Shown here in pieces: positions 1 through 7,589 of a stretch of DNA of 64,000 nucleotides; position 1 is the stretch's first letter; each line of letters starts with the position of its first letter. The DNA lies in assembly GCA_945909635.1 (NCBI GenBank), contig OX246690.1, positions 248,001 to 312,000 on the forward strand, written 5' to 3'. The DNA is from Clostridioides difficile_A (GTDB taxonomy: Bacteria > Bacillota > Clostridia > Peptostreptococcales > Peptostreptococcaceae). The notes under the pieces were generated by a model. The model saw nothing but the letters and a program-made list of their open reading frames with translations, was not told where the DNA came from and ran no database searches. A program made the translations under genes and the position numbers.

Positions 1-845
1 TTAATAAATTAAGAGGAACATTTGATGTAGTAGCAGTTAAAGCTCCAGGATTTGGAGATAGAAGAAAAGAAATGCTTCAAGATATAGCAATACTTACAGG
101 TGCTCAAGTAATATCAGAAGAATTAGGTTATGATTTAAAAGAAGCTGATTTATCTATGTTAGGTAGAGCTTCATCTGTTAAAGTAACTAAAGAAAACACT
201 ACAATAGTAGATGGTTCTGGAGATAAAAAAGCTATAGAAGATAGAGTAGCTCAAATTAAACATCAAGTAGAGCAAACTACTTCAGATTTTGATAGAGAAA
301 AACTAATGGAAAGATTAGCTAAGCTTGCTGGAGGAGTAGCGGTTATAAAAGTTGGGGCTGCTACAGAAGTGGAGTTAAAAGAAAGAAAGCTAAGAATAGA
401 AGATGCTCTTAATGCAACTAGAGCAGCAGTAGAAGAAGGAATAGTAGCTGGTGGAGGAACTGCTTTTGTTAGTGTTATACCAGCAATAGGCACACTAGTT
501 GATAGTTTAGAAGGAGAAGTTAAACTAGGTGCTCAAATAGTTAAAAAAGCATTAGAGGAGCCATTAAGACAAATAGCTATAAATGCTGGTCTTGAAGGTG
601 CTGTAATTGTACAAAATGTTGTTAATTCTGAAGCAGAAACTGGATTTGACGCATTAAATGAAAAATATGTAAATATGATAGAAGCTGGTATAGTTGACCC
701 AACTAAAGTTAGTAGAAGTGCTTTACAAAATGCTGCATCAATAGCAGGTACTTTCTTAACTACTGAAGCTGCTGTTGCTGACCTTCCTGAGAAAGAAGAT
801 GCAGGAATGCCAGGAATGGGTGGCGGAATGCCAGGAATGATGTAA
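1..845 (+). CDS. groEL: Chaperonin GroEL, C-terminal part (partial at window start)
   Basis: This is the 3' part of the 60-kDa chaperonin, which forms the double-ring ATP-dependent folding chamber in the cytoplasm. The frame is open from base 3 with no start codon, so the gene begins before the window; about 280 residues are present. The visible part runs from the apical domain (KAPGFGDRRKEMLQDIAILTG, just after the window edge) through the intermediate and equatorial domains (VEEGIVAGGGTAF) to the characteristic GGM-repeat tail, GMPGMGGGMPGMM. groES would be expected just upstream. A strong terminator follows. Identification is secure. Confidence 0.98.
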   Translation, partial: NKLRGTFDVVAVKAPGFGDRRKEMLQDIAILTGAQVISEELGYDLKEADLSMLGRASSVKVTKENTTIVDGSGDKKAIEDRVAQIKHQVEQTTSDFDREKLMERLAKLAGGVAVIKVGAATEVELKERKLRIEDALNATRAAVEEGIVAGGGTAFVSVIPAIGTLVDSLEGEVKLGAQIVKKALEEPLRQIAINAGLEGAVIVQNVVNSEAETGFDALNEKYVNMIEAGIVDPTKVSRSALQNAASIAGTFLTTEAAVADLPEKEDAGMPGMGGGMPGMM

Positions 846-877
846 TTTAAAAAATTTAGAACATAAATCTTAATATA

Positions 878-926
878 AAGAACTATTCTGACTTAGTTTT
901 AATTTCTAAGTTGGAATAGTTCTTTT
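878..926 (+). terminator. Rho-independent terminator after groEL
   Basis: Long inverted repeat AAAGAACTATTC...GAATAGTTCTTT with an inner CTTAG/CTAAG extension, ending in a T-rich run. It closes the groESL transcript. Confidence 0.85.
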
Positions 927-1009
927 ATGTATAAGTAATGTTACATAAATACTAATTGAGGTATAATTGTTATTAGATAAAAAATCAAAATTAAAAAGGA
1001 TGCGAGATT

Positions 1010-1750
1010 ATGGACTTAAGAAAGTTGCTTGAAGAAGTTAAAAATGAGAACATAGATATAGATGTTGCATTAGATAGATTAAAAGATTTACCATATGAAG
1101 ACCTTGGCTATGCAAACATAGACCATCATAGAGAACTAAGAAATGGATATCCAGAAGTTATTTATTGTGAAGGAAAGAGTGACGAACATATTTTAGGAAT
1201 TATTGATAAAATGAATCAAAAAGGCTCTAATATATTGGGGACAAGATGTAGAAAAGAAACCTTTATAAAAATTAAAGAAATATATAATCATGCTGAATAT
1301 GAAGAGTTATCTAAAATTCTCAAAATTCAAAATCATGCTATAGAGAATATAGGAAAGGGCAAAATTGTGATTGCTACAGGAGGAACTTCTGATATACCAG
1401 TAGCAGATGAAGCATATTATACAGCTAAATTTCTGGGTAATGATGTTGATAGAATCTATGATGTAGGTGTGGCAGGTATACATAGACTTTTAAATAAAAG
1501 ACATAAAATAGATAGTGCTAGAGTAATAGTGGCTGTTGCAGGAATGGAAGGCGCTCTTGCAAGTGTAGTTGGAGGATTGGTTGATGTCCCAGTAATAGCT
1601 GTCCCAACTTCTGTTGGATATGGAGCAAATTTTGGAGGGTTAGCAGCATTGCTGGCTATGTTAAATAGCTGTGCATCTGGAATATCTGTTGTAAATATTG
1701 ATAATGGATTTGGCGCAGGATATTTAGCAGCAATGATAAATAAGCTATAA
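1010..1750 (+). CDS. larB: LarB, pyridinium-3,5-biscarboxylic acid mononucleotide synthase
   Basis: Product of 246 residues with an AIR-carboxylase (PurE-like) domain in the C-terminal half (IVIATGGTSDIPVADEAYYTA from about 120; VAGMEGALASVVGGLVDVPVIAVPTSVGYG from about 180). LarB carboxylates and hydrolyses nicotinic acid adenine dinucleotide in the first step of nickel-pincer nucleotide (NPN) cofactor synthesis. The gene lies 91 bp upstream of larC, the last enzyme of that pathway. No larE or larA is visible in the window, so the middle step and any NPN-dependent racemase must be elsewhere. It is distinct from the real purE at 20.98 kb: it is longer and paired with larC. Confidence 0.93.
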   Translation: MDLRKLLEEVKNENIDIDVALDRLKDLPYEDLGYANIDHHRELRNGYPEVIYCEGKSDEHILGIIDKMNQKGSNILGTRCRKETFIKIKEIYNHAEYEELSKILKIQNHAIENIGKGKIVIATGGTSDIPVADEAYYTAKFLGNDVDRIYDVGVAGIHRLLNKRHKIDSARVIVAVAGMEGALASVVGGLVDVPVIAVPTSVGYGANFGGLAALLAMLNSCASGISVVNIDNGFGAGYLAAMINKL

Positions 1751-1841
1751 TAAATAAAATATATTGATATAAATTAAACATAAATTATATAATAAAATCT
1801 AATTTCTATTATATTTTACTATTAAAATTGAGGAGACATAT

Positions 1842-3025
1842 ATGAGTGAAAAAATACTTTATTTTGATATAATAAGCGGTATATCAGGGGATATGACCCT
1901 TGCAAGTTTATTAAATTTAGGTGTACCTAAGGAAATTTTTTTGGAGGAAATTCATAAACTAAAAATGAGCGATGAATTTAACATAAACATCAGCTCAAAA
2001 AATGAGAATGGAATAGTAGGTACAAAAGTAGAAGTAATTGCAAAAGAAACACACACACATAGAAATTTAGTGGATATATTTGAGATTATAGATGAAAGTG
2101 GTTTAAATGAAAATGTAAAATCTAATGCAAAAAAAATATTTATGGTAATTGGCGAAGCAGAGGCTAAAGTTCATGGAACTACAATAGATAAGATACATTT
2201 TCATGAGGTAGGGGCTATAGATTCAATTGTGGATATAGTAGGAGCTTCTATATTAGTTGATTTACTTTGTATAGATAAAGTTTGTGCTAGTACAGTGACT
2301 GTTGGTTCAGGTTTTGCAAAATGTGAGCATGGAATTATACCTATACCTGCACCTGCAACTATGGAAATTTTAAAAGGTGTGCCAATTAAATTAAATAATG
2401 TAAAAGGAGAATGTACAACTCCAACAGGAGCTGCAATCATAAAAGTTTTATGTGATGAGTTTGTAGATGAGTTTGAATTTTCTCCAAAACAAATTGGATA
2501 TGGTATAGGTCATAAGAAATTTGAAGTACCAAATATGTTGAGAACTGTATTAGGTGAAAAAAAAAAGAAGAATTAATTTATGAAATTAGTGCAAACATTG
2601 ATGATATGTCTTCAGAAATCTATTCTTATTTGTATGAAAAAGTATTAAATGAGAAAGCATTAGATATTTATACAGAGAGCATTTATATGAAGAAGAATAG
2701 ACCTGCAACAAAAGTATCAATTTTATGTAATGAATCAGATTTAGAAAAATTTATTAAAATATTACTTTTAGAAACTAGCACATTTGGAGTGCGATATAAT
2801 TTCTACAATAGAGAAATTCTAGATAGAAAATTTGTAAAATTGGATACAAAATATGGAGTAGTTACAGTAAAATTAGGATATTATAAAGATAAACTAATAA
2901 AGGCTACTCCAGAATACAATGAATGTAAAACTATAGCAAAAAATGAAGATATTCCTATAAAAAAAGTGTTTGCTGATATAAATTTTAGAATAAAAGAAGA
3001 ATTTAGTGAAAACTTATTGACATAA
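1842..3025 (+). CDS. larC: LarC, nickel insertion enzyme of NPN cofactor synthesis, read through a -1 frameshift
   Basis: Two overlapping frames together encode LarC, the CTP-dependent enzyme that inserts nickel into the pincer nucleotide. The first frame (1842-2576, 244 codons) has the LarC N-terminus (ILYFDIISGISGDMTLASLLNLGVP) and KIHFHEVGAIDSIVDIVG. The second is in the -1 frame and ends at 3025. Reading back from its first Met (2606) gives EELIYEISANIDDMSSEI, the expected continuation with the family's NIDDM motif. The junction is an A10 run (2557-2566) containing A AAA AAG in the zero frame, a textbook -1 slippery heptamer. LarC1/LarC2 frameshifting is known in Lactiplantibacillus plantarum. 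Without the shift a 244-residue LarC1 is made. A 2-bp sequencing or mutational change is an alternative. Confidence 0.9.
2557..2567 (+). other. Slippery A10G tract of larC (-1 frameshift site)
   Basis: A10 run followed by G. In the larC1 frame the codons are GAA AAA AAA AAG, so bases 2561-2567 form A_AAA_AAG. The larC1 stop (TAA at 2574) lies seven bases after the heptamer. The same A10 could also give transcriptional slippage. Confidence 0.8.
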
Positions 3026-3100
3026 GCAATAAATTTTGATAAATTAATACTCAGCTTTATTAAATAAAAGCAAACAGAAAAAAATATATAAAATATAAAC

Positions 3101-3173
3101 TCACTCGTATATGCTCAGAAATATGGTCTGAGAGTCTCTACCAAGATACCGTAAATATCTTGACTATGAGTGA
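3101..3173 (+). promoter_or_regulatory. Purine (guanine-type) riboswitch aptamer upstream of guaA
   Basis: The purine aptamer signature is present in order: P1 arms TCACTC (3101-3106) and GAGTGA (3168-3173), the J1/2 TATA element, P2 with loop ATATGG, J2/3 GTCTCTACC, P3 with loop CCGTAAAT, and GACTATG at the P1 end. The discriminating base (position 74 of the family) is C (3164), which predicts guanine or hypoxanthine rather than adenine. It controls guaA through the attenuator downstream. Confidence 0.95.
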
Positions 3174-3261
3174 AATTATTATACCAAAAGACCTAGTTAA
3201 GTAAATGTGTAGGCTGAGTTATACTCCCTATGTGTTGGCTATAAGATAAAGGGCATTTTGG

Positions 3262-3322
3262 AAGCCTGTATAGTAATTTCACTTTTGTTAGAAATTATGG
3301 AAGTTACTATACAGGTTTTTTG
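3262..3322 (+). terminator. Attenuator terminator of the guaA riboswitch
   Basis: Stem CCTGTATAGTAATTTC (3265-3280) against GAAGTTACTATACAGG (about 3300-3315), followed by TTTTTT. The left arm includes TAATTTCACT (3274-3283), exactly complementary to AGTGAAATTA (3169-3178) at the 3' side of aptamer P1. That gives mutually exclusive antiterminator and terminator folds: guanine bound means P1 formed and termination. Confidence 0.9.
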
Positions 3323-3407
3323 TGTAAAAAGATTTAATATAATTTAGACTGTATTGTGTTAAAATAAATATATAAAAACTATATTATACAAGGAGAGATG
3401 TAAATTT

Positions 3408-4943
3408 ATGAAACATGAATTAGTACTTGTAATAGATTTTGGAGGACAATATAATCAGTTGATAGCTAGAAGAGTTAGAGAAAACAACGTATATTGTGAA
3501 ATACTTCCATGTACTGCAAGCATAGAAAGAATAAAAGAAAAAAATCCTAAAGGGATAATATTTACAGGTGGACCAAATAGCGCATATTTAGAAGATTCAC
3601 CAACAATATCAAAAGAAATATTTGAACTAGGAGTTCCAATACTTGGAATATGCTATGGTATTCAAATAATGTCTCATGTCTTAGGCGGAGTTGTAAGAAA
3701 AGGTAATAAACAAGAAAAAGAGTATGGAAAAACGGCTATAACTTATGGAAAATCATCATTATTTGAAGGTATAACTACAAATAGTGTATGGATGAGTCAT
3801 ACAGATTTAATAGAAAAAGTTCCAGAAGGATTTAATATAGTTGCAAATACTAACGATTGTCCAGTAGCGGCTATGGAAAATGTAGAACGAAACTTATATG
3901 GAGTTCAATTCCATCCAGAAGTAGAACACTGTTTAGAAGGCGATAAGATACTTACAAATTTCTTATACAATATTTGTAAGGTAAAAGGAGACTGGACTAC
4001 AGATTCATTTATAGAAGATAAGATAAAAGAATTAAAAGAAAAAATAGGTGATAAAAAAGCTTTATGTGCTTTAAGTGGAGGAGTTGATTCTTCTGTTGCT
4101 GCAGTTCTTATTCATAGAGCAATTGGGGACAATTTAACTTGTATATTTGTTGACCATGGATTACTTAGAAAAAATGAAGGAAATGATGTAGAAAGAATAT
4201 TTAGAGAAAAATTTGATATAAATCTAATAAGAGTTAATGCAGAAGATAGATTCTTATCTAAGTTAAAAGGAGTATCTGAGCCAGAAGCTAAGAGAAAAAT
4301 AATAGGTGAAGAATTTATAAGAGTATTTGAAGAAGAATCAAATAAATTAGGAAAAATGGATTTCTTAGTTCAAGGGACAATCTATCCAGATGTTATAGAA
4401 AGTGGACATGGAAATGCTGCTACAATAAAATCTCATCACAATGTTGGTGGAATTCCAGAAGATGTAGACTTCCAAGAAATTGTAGAACCATTAAGAGAGT
4501 TATTTAAAGATGAAGTTAGAAAAATAGGATTAGAGCTTGGTATAGAAGAAGGATTAATCTTTAGACATCCTTTCCCAGGGCCAGGTTTAGGAATAAGAGT
4601 TATAGGTGATGTAACTAAAGAAAAATGTGACATCTTAAGAGAAGCTGATGCTGTTTATATGGACGAGCTTAGAAAAGCAGGTCTATATAGAGAAATATGG
4701 CAAGCTTTTGCAACATTACCAGATGTTAAAACTGTTGGAGTTATGGGAGATGAAAGAACATATGCTTATCTAGTTGGTTTAAGAGCAGTTACTTCTTCTG
4801 ATGGAATGACTTCTGACTGGTATAAGATGCCTTATGATGTATTAGAAAGAATTTCTAATAGAATAATAAATGAAGTTGATGGAGTAAATAGAGTAGTTTA
4901 TGATATAACTTCTAAACCACCAGGGACTATCGAGTGGGAATAA
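3408..4943 (+). CDS. guaA: GMP synthase (glutamine-hydrolysing)
   Basis: Converts XMP to GMP using glutamine and ATP in the cytoplasm. At 511 residues it has normal bacterial length. The N-terminal class I glutamine amidotransferase domain has the nucleophile in GICYGIQ (Cys82) and the His/Glu pair in FHPEVEH. The ATP pyrophosphatase domain has the P-loop SGGVDSS at about 224. The C-terminal dimerisation domain ends KPPGTIEWE, the universal GuaA tail. The start is ATG 3408 with AGGAGAG upstream. It is a single-gene unit under a guanine riboswitch, so excess guanine shuts off its own last step. Confidence 0.98.
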   Translation: MKHELVLVIDFGGQYNQLIARRVRENNVYCEILPCTASIERIKEKNPKGIIFTGGPNSAYLEDSPTISKEIFELGVPILGICYGIQIMSHVLGGVVRKGNKQEKEYGKTAITYGKSSLFEGITTNSVWMSHTDLIEKVPEGFNIVANTNDCPVAAMENVERNLYGVQFHPEVEHCLEGDKILTNFLYNICKVKGDWTTDSFIEDKIKELKEKIGDKKALCALSGGVDSSVAAVLIHRAIGDNLTCIFVDHGLLRKNEGNDVERIFREKFDINLIRVNAEDRFLSKLKGVSEPEAKRKIIGEEFIRVFEEESNKLGKMDFLVQGTIYPDVIESGHGNAATIKSHHNVGGIPEDVDFQEIVEPLRELFKDEVRKIGLELGIEEGLIFRHPFPGPGLGIRVIGDVTKEKCDILREADAVYMDELRKAGLYREIWQAFATLPDVKTVGVMGDERTYAYLVGLRAVTSSDGMTSDWYKMPYDVLERISNRIINEVDGVNRVVYDITSKPPGTIEWE

Positions 4944-4950
4944 TAAATAA

Positions 4951-4992
4951 AAAAGCTATAAACTTTGTAATTACAAGGTTTATAGCTTTTTA
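4951..4992 (+). terminator. Rho-independent terminator after guaA
   Basis: Twenty-base arms, AAAAGCTATAAACTTTGTAA against its complement with one G-U pair, ending in a T run. The A run on the 5' side also makes it a possible terminator on the minus strand for the relic region. Confidence 0.9.
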
Positions 4993-5044
4993 AATTTATC
5001 TAATAATAAACTTACCTAGACTTGTTTATCTATATTAATCAAAT

Positions 5045-5182
5045 TTATTTAAATAATAGATTTTCAAATCCTTTTATTATTTCTTCGATTTCATCACTAC
5101 TTAATTTATAATAAATTTGTCCAGATTTTTTTCGATATTGACCAAGTTTAATTGTAGTAGAACTAATATATGATATTAAAAT
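5045..5182 (-). pseudogene. C-terminal remnant of an unidentified small protein
   Basis: On the minus strand an open stretch of about 46 codons ends at 5045 and reads ...SSTTIKLGQYRKKSGQIYYKLSSDEIEEIIKGFENLLFK. It has no start codon, and an in-frame stop lies just upstream. It looks like a protein end (basic segment then amphipathic helix), not random translation, but I do not recognise the family. It lies downstream of the riboswitch-controlled ORF on the same strand and may be a decayed second gene or a displaced part of it. Confidence 0.35.
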
Positions 5183-5248
5183 TTTTTACTATAAGATTAT
5201 TTAAATGTAGATAAAACTAAAAAGGTCTTTCTAGAAAATAAAACCTAC

Positions 5249-5425
5249 CTAATTATACTTACTTACCAATATCATCACCTGATGTAGGCAAGATTCTACC
5301 ACATTTTCTCCGTACTCTAGTATAAAATCATCTAGTTGTGTATCTATAAAATCACAATAATCATATGGACTACCAATATAAGCAGTCAATATATGTGTAC
5401 ATCTATCCATTTTATCTCCAAACAT
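5249..5425 (-). CDS. Small hypothetical protein (58 aa) behind a c-di-GMP riboswitch
   Basis: Minus-strand ATG at 5425 with an AGGGGGA ribosome-binding site; 58 codons to TAG at 5249, sequence beginning MFGDKMDRCTHILTAYIGSP and rich in acidic and aromatic residues. It has no signal peptide or membrane segment. It is the first ORF after a complete c-di-GMP-I riboswitch with its own promoter, so expression should respond to c-di-GMP. I do not recognise the family. The adjoining sequence is decayed, so it could be the surviving 5' end of a longer protein. Confidence 0.5.
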   Translation of the reverse strand: MFGDKMDRCTHILTAYIGSPYDYCDFIDTQLDDFILEYGENVVESCLHQVMILVSKYN

Positions 5426-5461
5426 AATATATTTATCCCCCTAAAAAACTTTCATGAAAAA

Positions 5462-5482
5462 CAAAAAGAATATATCTTTTTG
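5462..5482 (-). terminator. Hairpin in the expression platform of the minus-strand c-di-GMP riboswitch
   Basis: CAAAAAG-ATATATT-CTTTTTG followed by TTTTT on the minus strand, immediately after the aptamer. Its first base (5482) is also the last base of aptamer P1, so the two stems compete by only one pair. It may be a weak terminator. Whether ligand turns expression on or off cannot be decided by eye. Confidence 0.45.
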
Positions 5483-5576
5483 GCAACTGGCTGACATAAC
5501 TTATAATTGATTTTATAAGTCTTAGTCCCTATAGCTTTGCGTCACTAAATTTCTCTAGCTTTGCCGATTTAGTTTT
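5482..5576 (-). promoter_or_regulatory. Class I c-di-GMP (GEMM-I) riboswitch, minus strand
   Basis: The reverse strand reads CGGCAAAGCTAGAGAAATTT, then AGTGACGCAAAGCTATAGGG, a variable hairpin (ACTTATAAAATCAATTATAAGT), then TCAGCCAGTTGCC. This is the GEMM-I core with GACGCAAAGC and GCCAGTTGCC. P1 arms are GGCAA and TTGCC. The core is nearly identical to the flgB leader riboswitch at 54.5 kb. It sits 57 bp upstream of the 58-codon ORF. Confidence 0.93.
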
Positions 5577-5590
5577 ATTCTACAACTACA

Positions 5591-5619
5591 ATAATACAAC
5601 AGAATTAGTTATTATTCAA
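5591..5619 (-). promoter_or_regulatory. Promoter of the minus-strand c-di-GMP riboswitch
   Basis: On the minus strand: TTGAAT (-35, 5619-5614), a spacer of exactly 17 bp, TATTAT (-10, 5596-5591). Transcription would start near 5584, a few bases before the aptamer. The spacing supports a working vegetative promoter. Confidence 0.65.
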
Positions 5620-5625
5620 CATGAT

Positions 5626-6018
5626 TATTTGAAAATTGAATAAATTTATGCATATTAATGTTATTTTACTTCAAAAAATGGACTAGACGTGTTGATTAAG
5701 TTAAATTGAGAAGATGGCATAAATTAGAGTAAATAGAAGTAGTTAATAAATTAAGTAGATAGAAATTAGGTAATTTTGGGATATATTGTAGAGGAGATGA
5801 GCTAAACTTGACAGTGATAAGCATATAAATTATACTTATTAGCAACGATTGGATAATGTTGAAAACGATATTAAGTAAGATAAGATAAAGGAGATTGGAT
5901 ATTAAGTTATCAAGTTTTTTATTTTTTAACATTTTATGTATATGAAAATAAATATGATTTCTGTACATAATGTATTAATATTAATACTATAGAATAACTT
6001 GGTAGTTAGTATATTAAA
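5626..6018. other. AT-rich intergenic stretch without a supported gene
   Basis: About 390 bp between the riboswitch promoter and the metallophosphatase gene. A 90-codon minus-strand open frame (5968-5696) has no convincing ribosome-binding site, is almost entirely Leu/Ile/Tyr/Asn and is most likely chance in AT-rich DNA. I see no RNA gene or repeat. Confidence 0.5.
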
Positions 6019-6045
6019 ATGAATATTTTAGAATATGGAGGGATT

Positions 6046-7437
6046 ATGAAAAATAAAACAATTATAGTAGTTACTTTTCTATTTGCAGCACTTATGTCTG
6101 GGTGTGCCTCAAAGAAAACAACAGAAATAAATGTGTTAGCGACTACTGATTTACATGGTGTGATACCTTATGAATTAACTTCTTATGTAAAAGAAGAAAG
6201 AGAAAAAGATAAAAATCTAACTTTAGTAGATGCTGGAGATTTTTTTGATAGTGGGGAAGTATCAGGTAGCAGTATGAATGATTATTTTAGCGCTAGACAA
6301 AAAAATAATGATGGAGGTTCTGAAAGTTATATTGAAACACCTATTTCAAAAGATATGAAAGAAGTAGGTTATGATGTTGCAGTTCTTGGTAATCATGAAT
6401 TCATATCTAATAATAAATTCTATTTAGATAATATGATATCTGATTTTGAAAAACAAAAGATAAATATATTATCAGCAAATACGTATAAGAAAAATGGAGA
6501 AAATTATACGAAACCATACATAATAAAAAATATTAATACGCCTGAAGGAAATGTAAAGCTTGGGATTTTAGGGCTTACTATAAAAGAAGTTGGTGAGAGA
6601 AAACAATGGAAAGATGGAGCGCTTGTAGATACTAAATCATTAGAGTTAAAAGACCAAGAAGGATATAATGGTGAACTGTATATGAATGATTTGGTAGAAG
6701 ATGCTAAAAAATGGGTTAATATAATGAAAAAAGAGAAACCGGACATCATAGTAGCTGTTGCACATACAGGTGAAAAACCTAAAAAACCTAGAAACCCAGG
6801 AAATAGAATACAAGACTTAGCGCAACAAGTTGATGGAATTGATGCTATAGTTGCTGGACATAATCATGTTCAAATTGAGCAGCATGATTATAAAAATGAA
6901 TCAGGGGAAAATGTTATAGTTACTGAACCAGGGAAACATGGAGAATGTATTTCTAAGATTAATTTTAAATTAGAGAAAAATAATGACAAATGGAATGTGG
7001 TTGATAAAGCTAGTAAATTAGTTAAATTTGAAAAAAATCAAGAAGATGAAAAATTTGGAGAGTTCATTTCTTCAGTTAATAAAGTCAGTAAAGATAAGAG
7101 CGAGATAAGATTATCAGAAGTAACGACTCCTGAATGGGATAAAATATATGTTTTTAAATCTGGGACATCCGCAGAGGATATATATAAAACAGTAGGATAT
7201 AAATGGAGGAATATATCATCTCCAAAGGGTGATGGCATGGTACAGATTGTTGTAATGAACAAAGATAAGCCTGTTACCTATCTATGTGCAGAATCTGAAG
7301 TTATGCCACTTAATATAAAATATGATGAATCAGAGTATAAAGATAATGTTGTGACTATTTATCCTAACAAAAATGATAAGTTTAGAGTTGAGAGAGGTAA
7401 AAAAGAATATATTATTAATTTAAAACATATACAATAG
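6046..7437 (+). CDS. Lipoprotein metallophosphatase, 5'-nucleotidase family
   Basis: Product of 463 residues from ATG 6046, chosen because GGAGGG ends 4 bp before it and the sequence from there is a lipoprotein signal peptide (MKNKTIIVVTFLFAALMSGC, lipobox MSGC, lipidated Cys20). The next 250 residues are a calcineurin-like metallophosphoesterase with DLHG, DAGDFFD, GNHEF, VAHTGE and AGHNHVQ, the metal-ligand blocks of the UshA/5'-nucleotidase/YfkN family. A C-terminal 5'-nucleotidase-type domain follows. It should act outside the membrane on nucleotides, releasing nucleoside and phosphate; the substrate cannot be told by eye. It is a single-gene unit. An alternative ATG at 6019 lacks a good ribosome-binding site and would bury the signal. 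Confidence 0.85.
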   Translation: MKNKTIIVVTFLFAALMSGCASKKTTEINVLATTDLHGVIPYELTSYVKEEREKDKNLTLVDAGDFFDSGEVSGSSMNDYFSARQKNNDGGSESYIETPISKDMKEVGYDVAVLGNHEFISNNKFYLDNMISDFEKQKINILSANTYKKNGENYTKPYIIKNINTPEGNVKLGILGLTIKEVGERKQWKDGALVDTKSLELKDQEGYNGELYMNDLVEDAKKWVNIMKKEKPDIIVAVAHTGEKPKKPRNPGNRIQDLAQQVDGIDAIVAGHNHVQIEQHDYKNESGENVIVTEPGKHGECISKINFKLEKNNDKWNVVDKASKLVKFEKNQEDEKFGEFISSVNKVSKDKSEIRLSEVTTPEWDKIYVFKSGTSAEDIYKTVGYKWRNISSPKGDGMVQIVVMNKDKPVTYLCAESEVMPLNIKYDESEYKDNVVTIYPNKNDKFRVERGKKEYIINLKHIQ

Positions 7438-7478
7438 AGACTATCATCTTATTTCAGTTTAGATGATGTCTAAAATAA

Positions 7479-7550
7479 AGTGTGTATTTATTCTAGATAA
7501 TGATGATAATTAAAATATCACAATATCAAAGAATAGTACACACTTTTTTC
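7479..7550. terminator. Bidirectional terminator between metallophosphatase and LysR genes
   Basis: AAGTGTGTATTTATTCT (7479-7495) pairs with AGAATAGTACACACTT (7531-7546), followed by a T run on the plus strand. On the minus strand it ends in a T-rich run too, so it can serve both convergent genes. Confidence 0.7.
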
Positions 7551-7589
7551 ATTTAACAAAAATTGATGTTAAGAAATTAAATCTTTAAA

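Noticed and set aside
1010..1750. A second purE because of the AIR-carboxylase domain
   Set aside because: Length, extended N-terminal part and neighbour larC identify LarB; true purE starts the purine operon at 20.98 kb.
2201..2440. Minus-strand open frame within larC
   Set aside because: Antisense shadow of a well-conserved LarC region.
3101..3173. Adenine riboswitch
   Set aside because: The discriminating base before UAUG is C, not U, and the gene is guaA.
5696..5968. 90-codon minus-strand open frame between the riboswitch and the metallophosphatase gene
   Set aside because: No good ribosome-binding site, composition almost only Leu/Ile/Tyr/Asn, no recognisable motif; typical chance frame in AT-rich DNA.
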